A stretch of DNA of 5,328 nt from Cyclobacteriaceae bacterium (GTDB taxonomy: Bacteria > Bacteroidota > Bacteroidia > Cytophagales > Cyclobacteriaceae): positions 1-5,328 of the forward strand of contig JANQST010000058.1 of NCBI GenBank assembly GCA_028279155.1, in the 5' to 3' direction. Shown here piece after piece: positions 1 through 5,328 of the stretch. A program made the position numbers and the translations under genes. Below the pieces are notes generated by a model. It was not told the DNA's origin, made no database searches, and saw nothing but the letters and a program-made list of their open reading frames with translations. Each line of letters opens with the position of its first letter. Within the stretch, counting starts at the first letter, position 1.

Positions 1-1087
1 GATTCTGGCCTTTATCAGTACACTCATCTACCGGTTATTCTCTTTTCTCACCGAGCGTGTGATTAGAAAACTCTTGTACTCTACTGGATATCGAGGGGAG
101 ACCTCACAAAAGTATTTGTGGCTACTGGCAAAACCAGCCAGCGTTTTTTTCATCGTTTTGCTTCTCATTCTCTTCACGCCAGCATTACAACTGCCAGCGG
201 AATACGCCCAGTACATCATTACCGGTTTGCGTGTAATGCTTCCACTTTTTGGAACAATCATCCTCTATCGGATGGTGAATGTTGTGGCAGTATATCTGAA
301 CAGGGTTGCTCAGAAAACAGACAGTACGCTTGACGATCAGTTGGTCCCACTACTAAGAAAGGCACTCAAGACCTTTGTTGTGATCATTGGCACACTTTTC
401 ATTCTGGACAATCTGGAAGTGCCGATTCTTCCATTGCTCACTGGTCTATCCATCGGTGGTCTTGCCTTCGCTTTGGCAGCCCAGGATACGCTTAAGAATT
501 TCTTTGGCTCCATTATGATCTTCATTGATAAACCTTTCCAGGTTGGAGATTGGGTGACTACTGGAGATATTGATGGGACCGTAGAAGAGGTTGGATTCCG
601 ATCTTCCAGAATTCGAACGTTTCGCAACTCGCTCGTCTATGTTCCAAACGCAAAATTGGCAGACAGTACCATCGATAATCACGGCCTAAGAAAGTATCGA
701 CGGTTCTACACGCAAATAGCAATCAATTATGATACTCCTCCCGAATTGATTGAAGTTTTTGTCAAAGGGCTAAGAAAAATTGTAGATACACATCCCAATA
801 CAAGAAAGGACAACTACCATGTGTATTTCAATGATATGGCAGCCTCATCATTGAACGTCATGTTCTACATTTTTTTCGAGGTACCTTCTTGGGCCGAAGA
901 ACTTAGAGCTCGTCACGAGATTCTACTTAAAATCACTCATTTGGCGAAAGAACTTGGGATCAACTTCGCCTTCCCTACACAGACCTTACATGTGGAGAAT
1001 CTTCCAGGCCAGCCTTCTCTATCATCAAATTACGTATCTCCTGAGATTGCCACTCAGCGAATGGATGACTTTTTTAGCAAAAAGTAG
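1..1087 (+). CDS. MscS-family mechanosensitive ion channel, YnaI/YbdG-like (5' end missing)
   Basis: This inner-membrane channel would open under membrane tension and release solutes during hypo-osmotic shock. The frame is read from base 2 and is open from the window edge, giving 361 residues before a TAG stop. Residues before the GTG at 59 are a hydrophobic helix (ILAFISTLIYRLFSFL), so the true start lies upstream. Further hydrophobic segments lie near residues 46-62, 71-99 and 122-137. The pore-lining TM3 follows at about 140-174, with the Gly/Ala-rich stretch LSIGGLAFALAAQ. Next come the MscS beta-domain signatures PFQVGDW (178-184), DGTVEEVGFR and VYVPN (212-216). The C-terminal alpha/beta part contains VYFNDMAASSLNVM and FAFPTQTLHVEN, which I recall as close to E. 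coli YnaI. A polar tail of about 25 residues ends the protein. Several membrane helices before TM3 argue for the larger YnaI/YbdG type rather than three-helix MscS. The family call is secure; the subfamily is from remembered motifs. The gene converges on its neighbour and shows no operon partner here. Confidence 0.95.
   Translation, partial: ILAFISTLIYRLFSFLTERVIRKLLYSTGYRGETSQKYLWLLAKPASVFFIVLLLILFTPALQLPAEYAQYIITGLRVMLPLFGTIILYRMVNVVAVYLNRVAQKTDSTLDDQLVPLLRKALKTFVVIIGTLFILDNLEVPILPLLTGLSIGGLAFALAAQDTLKNFFGSIMIFIDKPFQVGDWVTTGDIDGTVEEVGFRSSRIRTFRNSLVYVPNAKLADSTIDNHGLRKYRRFYTQIAINYDTPPELIEVFVKGLRKIVDTHPNTRKDNYHVYFNDMAASSLNVMFYIFFEVPSWAEELRARHEILLKITHLAKELGINFAFPTQTLHVENLPGQPSLSSNYVSPEIATQRMDDFFSKK
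1068..1085. terminator. AT-rich inverted repeat at the channel gene's stop codon
   Basis: ACTTTTT (1068-1074) and AAAAAGT (1079-1085) form a perfect 7-bp stem with a 4-base loop, ending on the first base of the channel's TAG stop. Reading leftward from the surface-protein gene, its T-run lies about 20 bases past the stem-loop at 1104-1123. The pair could therefore act together to end that transcript. Stem stability would be low, so the role is speculative. Confidence 0.25.
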
Positions 1088-1093
1088 ATAGTT

Positions 1094-4000
1094 CTATTCA
1101 CTCTTTATCCAACGCTGGATAAACTGTTGATCTTCAATTGTAATTTGTACAAGATAAACCCCTGGCATTGCACTGGTCATATCGAGTCGATCAACCCATT
1201 TATCAATGATCTTCTCACTGGAATAACTATGGATAACCTTCCCAGAAAGGTCAGAGATTTTTATGCTCATGGCACCTCTCAAGGCATTTTCCATGTTTAT
1301 CTCAAGTCGGTCATTTCCAGGGTTCGGATAAATTCCAAGTGCATTTGAAATCTCATCTTCAAGTCCAAGAACCTGATTAACGGTTAGTGTAAACGCCTGC
1401 TCAAAGGATTCGCTTCCGTCACTTGCCGATATAAGAATATTAAGGGTCGGTGTGTTGTTGAATTCTACATCCCCAACGACTATTAGGTCATTACCACTAA
1501 TAGCAAATAGGTCATTGTTTGCATCGTTGGTTCCATCGCCTGTCGCGAGTGATAGTTCATGCGTATCTCCAGCATTCGGGTCGGTTACCGTTATTGCTCC
1601 TACAACTGCTCCGGCAGATCCTTCATCAAGGGTCGTATTTGAAAGAGCAATAGCTGTTGGTGCTTGATTGATATCGTTTACTGACAATAAAAATGCTTGC
1701 TCAATGGTATTATCAATATCTGAAGCAGCGAGATAAATATTGTATGTGGATTTAGTCTCAAATCGTGTTTCATCTGTAACAATCAGCTGATCTCCATCAA
1801 TCAAGAAGGATCCATTATCTGCATCGTTGGTTCCATCACCAGTAGCAAATTCAAAAAAGTGATCATCTCCAACATTTATATCATCAGCAGATAAGGTTGC
1901 TATAACAGTTCCTGGAGTTGTTCTTTCATCAAAAGAAGTAGAAGATAAATTGATGGCAGTCGGAGCAACATTCACATCATTTACATCCAAGACTATTGCT
2001 TGTTCATAGGTCTGGTGACCATCATAAACAGATAGTAGAATGAAAAGTTGAGGTGTATCCTCAAACGTAACATCCTTGGTAAGTCGAAGACTATTATCTA
2101 CTAAATAGAAAAAGCTATTATGTTCATCGTTGGAACCATCACCAGTTACCAATGAAATTACGTGCTCATCATTCAAATTGAGGTCGTCAATAGTAATTGT
2201 TGCCACTTCAGTATCCTCAGGTAGATGCTCGTCAAAAGAAGTAGAAGAAAGGTTAATTGCTGTTGGTGCAACGTTTGCATTCCAAAACGCAAATAGCACA
2301 TTGTCGTCTACTTCTTCTCGATAGGTTTTCCTCATGACGATATCAAGATCATCGTCTCCATCCACGTCCATCAATTTTATTCTATCTGCATCGGCATCAG
2401 GTATTGTTTGAGCGAACGAAAAAGTTCCTGATCCATCATTCGTATGTGTATCGATGCGGTAATCCTCTAAATCATCATCATGAGCTGAGGTAACAATATC
2501 CAATGATCCATCTCCATCAATGTCACCTAGTTGCAACGCTCTTAATTGAGCCCCACTAATGGACTGAACGATATCAAACGAACCATCACCATTATTAATA
2601 TGAATGTCTATTATTTTCTCTGTACCGTCGGAGGAGTCTCTTACAGAAACAATGTCTCCATAACTATCACCATTTAGGTCGCCTGCCTGCGCATAATTAA
2701 AACCATAGTCATTTTCGGTGATAGCAACAGTGTATGCTTCATCCAAACCTGTTGGACTTCCATAAAAGATTGCATCATCTCCGTCCGTCATGATTAGGAG
2801 GTCATCAAATCCATCACCATCAAAATCTGCGAGTACTTTTTGTTCAATGTATCTACCTAACAAATCACCGCCTCCGCTATCATAAATTTCCAGTGTTTGA
2901 ACCTCATTGAATTCTCTATCCTCATTAATCTCAAAAACTCTTACAACGTTATAATCATCATCTCCTGAGTAGAGTTCACTAATCGATATTTCTAGAAGGC
3001 CATCATCATCAAAATCACCAACCACTATTTCACCAATTTCATCATATCTTCCACTTCCTACAGGGTCATCATCATTGAAAAATCCCTCATTGTTCGTCCA
3101 AATCCTCAGACGTCCATTGTCAGAAGTCAGAAGATCAAGGTCCCCGTCGTTATCGTAATCCAGGAAAATCGCTTCGTTCGCATCGTACTTGAAATTATTA
3201 ATGAGTTCAAGAGAAAAACTTGCACTATTTTGTTGGAATACGCCAAGGTCTGGGCCGTAATCAGAAGCACTGAACAAATCCATATCACCATCCTGATCGT
3301 AATCGCCAGGTTCAAAAACCTCAGAATCGTTGGATCCAAAAATTCTACGTGCTTCAGGATCAAAGATTCCATTTCCATCCTCGGGAAGATTATTTATTAC
3401 AAGTCTACCGTCCTCAATTCTAGAATTACCCAGGTCATCTTCAACTTCAATTTCGACTGTGAGAACATTTCCAAGTTCTTCCCAATCAAGTTCCCCGTTC
3501 AGGGTAATGTTTCCAGACCCATCCATTAGGAAAAAGTCATTATCGTTATCACCATCTGCGAAAGAGACTGAACTAACCGCATCACCATTTTTGTCATTTG
3601 CAGAAAGCTGGCCAAGGAAAGTACCGATTGGTGTATTCTCGTCAATGATTGTACGACCACTAAATCCATCAATGTATGGAGCAATATTTTTATTTTCTAG
3701 AACTTGACGTTCATTATCTGATGAGATAACCAAATCAAGGTCATCATCCCCATCTACATCTCCAAGTGCAAGTCCCCTTAAGATTGCGTATTCATCTTCC
3801 GATACCGATAACCCTTGAACGAGGGAAAAACCATTTGCCCCATCATTTGACATTACTGCGATATTGTCTCCGCCTTCACCCGAGTCTGTGACAAAGGCAA
3901 CATCCAACAACCCATCCGCATCCATATCGCCTACTACCACATCGCTATTATCAACGATGTTATACGCTTCCGTAGAATAATAGCCAAAACTTCCATCACC

Positions 4001-5328
4001 CTGCCCATCAAGCATATAGAGGTAACCGCTCGCAGCGATCAGAACATCAAGGTCGCCATCGCCATCAAAATCCGCTACTTTGATTTCTTCTATTTCACCC
4101 AAGCTATATGAATATGTTTGACTAAACGAGGCCCCTCCTTCATTCATATAAACACGGGCGTCATTTGCCTCACCCCAAACAATATCCATTTGCCCGTCTC
4201 CATCAAAATCACCAACCTCCACATCAATGGCTTCAGAGACTATAAGTTCATCTACATATGTAAATGTGCCATCTCCATCATTCAACCAAATTTCACCGCC
4301 TGTGGATTTAGCGATAGCCACGTCATTATCGCCATCATTATCGAAATCTGCGATAGCAATATCATTTACAGATGGCCCGAATGTGCCAAACCTATGGCTC
4401 AACAAATATGAGAAATTACCTGACCCATCATTTTGATAGATGTATAGATCCGTGCTGTTATTGGTAATTAAATCAAGATCACCATCATCATCAAAATCTG
4501 CAATCTTAATAGTTTCACCATAAGCAACAAATGATCCAGTTTCCTGGGTCAAGTCTGTTAGCAAGTAAATGTTTTGTTCTCCCCCACCGACACTCTGATA
4601 AAATAGTTCATCATTACCGTCTCCGTCAATGTCTGCAAAAACCGGAGAGTAAGTAGATGCATTATCTACTGGTTCTGCAACAGCTTCAAATGTTCCTTCT
4701 CCTTCTTCTGGTGAATTTTGAAGGTATAGTTCTAATGCAAATTCTCTGTTAACCCCAGAAGTCAACGTATTGATCAAAATTCGGTAAGTAGATTGTGTCT
4801 CAAAATCCAAATCCGTGACACCTACTTCCAATTTAGCTGTGCTTCCTGATCCTGTGATCACAAATCTTCCGTTATCGGCATCATTGGTCCCATCTCCTAT
4901 GGCAAATGTGAACACAGTACCACCATCCGTATCACCAATGATATTGCCATCACGATCAAATGCAATCAATGCTCCTATATCTGCATTAGCCTGAGCTCTC
5001 CTTTCTGTAAAGTCATCTGGTGTTATCGTGATTTTTTGAACTCCGGAAACATCAAGGTACGCATAATCTGTCCTGGAATTTGTGCCAATAAGATCAAGAT
5101 TTCCGTCACCATCTATGTCAGCAAGACTTATTAGATCAAGATTTGCTGATACGTTTCCAACCTGTGATCCTAAATTGCCATTGGTAGCATTCAGATCTGT
5201 ACCATCGAATCTGAACAATCTGTTATAGCCACCGCCTATCAGGATTAGATCATCATCACCATCATTATCGAAATCGGAAACTACAGCATCTGAGATAGCA
5301 CCGGATGATGAATGGGTTGTTGCATTAA
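1094..5328 (-). CDS. Large secreted FG-GAP/VCBS propeller and cadherin-like repeat protein with T9SS type A sorting domain (5' end missing)
   Basis: This is a predicted cell-surface or secreted protein, probably exported by Sec and then the type IX system; an adhesive or ligand-binding role is inferred only from its domains. The frame is open to the window edge: 36 codons precede the TTG at 5218 and include a full calcium-loop motif (SDFDNDGDDDLIL), so that TTG is not the start. Counting from the edge, 1410 residues are visible. Sixteen DxDxDGxxD-type loops start near residues 18, 70, 232, 277, 327, 373, 419, 467, 523, 675, 723, 771, 834, 883, 935 and 987. Many are followed by the VCBS partner motif NDGxGxF. 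Cadherin-like domains occupy about 93-205, 547-647, 1018-1118, 1119-1219 and 1220-1320. The C-terminus (1330-1410) is a Por/T9SS sorting domain. No cysteine is visible and Asp is extremely abundant. No catalytic domain is recognisable. A signal peptide and the rest of the first propeller should lie upstream. The ligand is unknown; the product would usually be annotated as an FG-GAP-like repeat protein. Confidence 0.95.
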   Translation of the reverse strand, partial: NATTHSSSGAISDAVVSDFDNDGDDDLILIGGGYNRLFRFDGTDLNATNGNLGSQVGNVSANLDLISLADIDGDGNLDLIGTNSRTDYAYLDVSGVQKITITPDDFTERRAQANADIGALIAFDRDGNIIGDTDGGTVFTFAIGDGTNDADNGRFVITGSGSTAKLEVGVTDLDFETQSTYRILINTLTSGVNREFALELYLQNSPEEGEGTFEAVAEPVDNASTYSPVFADIDGDGNDELFYQSVGGGEQNIYLLTDLTQETGSFVAYGETIKIADFDDDGDLDLITNNSTDLYIYQNDGSGNFSYLLSHRFGTFGPSVNDIAIADFDNDGDNDVAIAKSTGGEIWLNDGDGTFTYVDELIVSEAIDVEVGDFDGDGQMDIVWGEANDARVYMNEGGASFSQTYSYSLGEIEEIKVADFDGDGDLDVLIAASGYLYMLDGQGDGSFGYYSTEAYNIVDNSDVVVGDMDADGLLDVAFVTDSGEGGDNIAVMSNDGANGFSLVQGLSVSEDEYAILRGLALGDVDGDDDLDLVISSDNERQVLENKNIAPYIDGFSGRTIIDENTPIGTFLGQLSANDKNGDAVSSVSFADGDNDNDFFLMDGSGNITLNGELDWEELGNVLTVEIEVEDDLGNSRIEDGRLVINNLPEDGNGIFDPEARRIFGSNDSEVFEPGDYDQDGDMDLFSASDYGPDLGVFQQNSASFSLELINNFKYDANEAIFLDYDNDGDLDLLTSDNGRLRIWTNNEGFFNDDDPVGSGRYDEIGEIVVGDFDDDGLLEISISELYSGDDDYNVVRVFEINEDREFNEVQTLEIYDSGGGDLLGRYIEQKVLADFDGDGFDDLLIMTDGDDAIFYGSPTGLDEAYTVAITENDYGFNYAQAGDLNGDSYGDIVSVRDSSDGTEKIIDIHINNGDGSFDIVQSISGAQLRALQLGDIDGDGSLDIVTSAHDDDLEDYRIDTHTNDGSGTFSFAQTIPDADADRIKLMDVDGDDDLDIVMRKTYREEVDDNVLFAFWNANVAPTAINLSSTSFDEHLPEDTEVATITIDDLNLNDEHVISLVTGDGSNDEHNSFFYLVDNSLRLTKDVTFEDTPQLFILLSVYDGHQTYEQAIVLDVNDVNVAPTAINLSSTSFDERTTPGTVIATLSADDINVGDDHFFEFATGDGTNDADNGSFLIDGDQLIVTDETRFETKSTYNIYLAASDIDNTIEQAFLLSVNDINQAPTAIALSNTTLDEGSAGAVVGAITVTDPNAGDTHELSLATGDGTNDANNDLFAISGNDLIVVGDVEFNNTPTLNILISASDGSESFEQAFTLTVNQVLGLEDEISNALGIYPNPGNDRLEINMENALRGAMSIKISDLSGKVIHSYSSEKIIDKWVDRLDMTSAMPGVYLVQITIEDQQFIQRWIKSE
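1097..1339 (-). other. T9SS type A C-terminal sorting domain (Por secretion tail)
   Basis: These are the last 81 residues of the large surface protein. The domain opens with LGIYPNPGNDRLEINM, continues with IKISDLSGKVIHSY and MPGVYLVQI, and ends in QFIQRWIKSE. The YPNP, D-xx-GK, PG-x-Y and basic final-strand pattern is the hallmark of the TIGR04183-type sorting signal. In this family the domain folds as a small beta-sandwich, is recognised by the type IX translocon after Sec export, and is usually cleaved by PorU so that the cargo can be attached to lipopolysaccharide or released. It immediately follows the last cadherin-like domain through a short acidic linker (about 1321-1329). The call places the protein outside the cell and the organism in the Bacteroidota. 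Confidence 0.93.
1104..1123. terminator. Inverted repeat, candidate terminator between convergent genes
   Basis: TTTATCCA (1104-1111) and TGGATAAA (1116-1123) form a perfect 8-bp stem with a 4-base loop. It begins 17 bases after the channel gene's stop and lies inside the last codons of the surface-protein gene (FIQRWIK). The stem is AT-rich and no T-run follows directly on either strand, so it is not a textbook intrinsic terminator. Because only 6 bp separate the genes, it is nonetheless one of the few structures available to end either transcript. The termination function is inferred. Confidence 0.35.
1367..2275 (-). repeat. Three tandem cadherin-like repeats, exact 303 bp period
   Basis: Three consecutive units begin at residues 1018 (NVAPTAINLSS), 1119 (NVAPTAINLSS) and 1220 (NQAPTAIALSN), so each is exactly 101 codons. 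Each carries an SFDE or TLDEG turn, an acidic TGDGxND-x-x-N segment and a closing strand ending in VND or VNQ, as in bacterial cadherin-like (CADG/Ig-like) domains that bind calcium between modules. Units one and two share 16 identical residues at their start, yet the DNA there differs mostly at third codon positions, apart from a short identical tract of about 17 bp. This suggests an internal duplication followed by divergence under protein-level constraint. The array probably forms a stalk between the last propeller and the sorting domain. Confidence 0.85.
2276..3385 (-). repeat. FG-GAP/VCBS unit with seven calcium-loop motifs (propeller C)
   Basis: This covers residues 648-1017 of the large protein. 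Seven motifs start with their first Asp near residues 675, 723, 771, 834, 883, 935 and 987, at 48-63 residue spacing. Examples are GDYDQDGDMDLFS, LDYDNDGDLDLLT and GDIDGDGSLDIVT. Partner motifs such as NNGDGSF and NDGSGTF follow some of them. The fourth blade has YGSPTGLDEAY, the integrin-like FG-GAP variant. The fifth loop (GDLNGDSYGD) is degenerate, with Asn and Ser in place of canonical residues, and the third ends in Glu rather than Asp. Seven motifs fit one seven-bladed beta-propeller; the fold is inferred from the count. Confidence 0.82.
3386..3688 (-). other. Cadherin-like domain between the two complete propeller units
   Basis: Residues 547-647 begin NIAPYIDGF and contain IIDENTPIGTFLGQLSAND, a DNDFF-containing acidic stretch, GNITLNGELDWEEL and VEIEVEDDLGN. 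This is closer to a classical cadherin repeat (DENTPIGT, a hydrophobic F-x-L-x-x-x-G-x-I-x-L strand, and D near the end) than the C-terminal copies. The 101-residue length equals that of the C-terminal repeats. It joins directly to the last blade of one propeller and the first strand of the next. Confidence 0.8.
3689..4711 (-). repeat. FG-GAP/VCBS unit with seven calcium-loop motifs (propeller B)
   Basis: This covers residues 206-546. Seven loops start near residues 232, 277, 327, 373, 419, 467 and 523, at 45-56 residue spacing. Examples are ADFDDDGDLDLIT, GDFDGDGQMDIVW and GDMDADGLLDVAF. Most blades carry the VCBS partner motif after the loop, for instance NDGSGNF and NDGDGTF. The last blade lacks it and runs straight into the following cadherin-like domain, while an EGEGTF stretch (about 208-213) stands before the first loop. 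This arrangement would let the N-terminal strand complete the last blade. The propeller fold is inferred. Confidence 0.85.
4712..5050 (-). other. Divergent cadherin-like domain (first in the window)
   Basis: Residues 93-205 align by eye with the C-terminal cadherin-like copies: QKITITPDDFTER corresponds to TAINLSSTSFDER, and IGDGTNDADNGRFVI matches TGDGTNDADNGSFLI of the second C-terminal copy almost exactly. The domain is about 12 residues longer than the others because of an extra Gly/Asp-rich loop around GNIIGDTDGG. It lacks the usual xxAPT opening. Its position after a propeller blade and before propeller B repeats the propeller-then-cadherin order seen downstream. Confidence 0.7.
5051..5328 (-). 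repeat. Last two blades of a first FG-GAP/VCBS propeller, cut by the window edge
   Basis: Residues 1-92 contain two calcium-loop motifs, SDFDNDGDDDLIL (from about residue 17) and ADIDGDGNLDLIG (from about residue 69), 52 residues apart. The second is followed directly by a cadherin-like domain, as is the last blade of each downstream propeller. If this unit also has seven blades, about five more should lie beyond base 5328. The stretch also shows that the coding frame continues past the TTG at 5218. Confidence 0.8.

Noticed and set aside
28..682. Minus-strand open frames opposite the channel gene (28-261, 337-627, 446-682)
   Set aside because: They lie antisense to a confidently identified MscS coding region, overlap one another and show no domain or start context.
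1041..1057. Short inverted repeat CTGAG/CTCAG near the end of the channel gene
   Set aside because: The stem is only 5 bp with a 7-base loop, lies inside coding sequence about 30 bases before the stop, and has no T-run after it. It is likely chance.
3127..3378. Minus-strand frame of 83 codons overlapping the large gene in another frame
   Set aside because: It is a same-strand out-of-frame shadow of propeller C, and the main frame is intact through the whole region, so there is no frameshift to explain.
3330..3707. Open frame of 125 codons on the plus strand, inside the surface-protein gene
   Set aside because: It is antisense to a frame with clear domain structure, its translation is Ser/Pro-rich low complexity from reversed Asp/Gly codons, and it matches no recognisable family. 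The other plus-strand frames at 1127-1348, 1452-1667, 2130-2324, 3230-3529, 4118-4411 and 4227-4436 are rejected for the same reason.
2336..5280. Regularly spaced repeats that might look like a CRISPR array
   Set aside because: The spacing varies, the repeats are in frame and encode calcium loops, and the sequence between them is coding. There are no unique spacers and no cas genes.
1..5328. A functional link between the channel and the surface protein, or a novel defence or secretion system
   Set aside because: The genes converge, share no domain logic and both belong to common families. Nothing else in the window suggests a system.

Overview
The window suggests a member of the Bacteroidota, probably a free-living, perhaps marine Cytophagia- or Flavobacteriia-like organism. 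The main evidence is that the large reverse-strand protein ends in a typical type IX secretion system (T9SS) type A C-terminal sorting domain, a signal essentially confined to this phylum. The lineage below phylum level is a guess.

The layout is simple. Bases 1-1087 (+) hold the 3' part of a gene for an MscS-family mechanosensitive channel whose C-terminal half reads like the YnaI/YbdG type. Bases 1094-5328 (-) hold the 3' part of a very large gene for a secreted, calcium-loop-rich surface protein. The two genes converge and their stop codons are separated by only 6 bp. Two small perfect inverted repeats lie over and beside this junction and are the only candidates for transcription end signals. 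Both reading frames stay open to the window edges, so neither start codon, promoter nor N-terminus is present. The GTG at 59 and the TTG at 5218 are internal codons, not credible starts.

The large protein (1410 residues visible) is strikingly modular. From its N-terminal side it reads: the last two blades of a first FG-GAP/VCBS propeller; a cadherin-like domain; a propeller unit with exactly seven calcium-loop motifs; a second cadherin-like domain of about 101 residues; another unit with exactly seven motifs; three tandem cadherin-like domains on an exact 101-residue (303 bp) period; and the T9SS sorting domain. It has no cysteine in the visible part and is very rich in Asp, as expected for a calcium-stabilised extracellular protein. 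Its ligand is unknown.

Nothing in the sequence links the channel and the surface protein functionally; they are convergent neighbours. I see no RNA gene, mobile element, CRISPR array or further protein gene, and no gene-free stretch longer than a few bases. Apart from the large protein's regular domain plan, the window looks like ordinary Bacteroidota chromosome.
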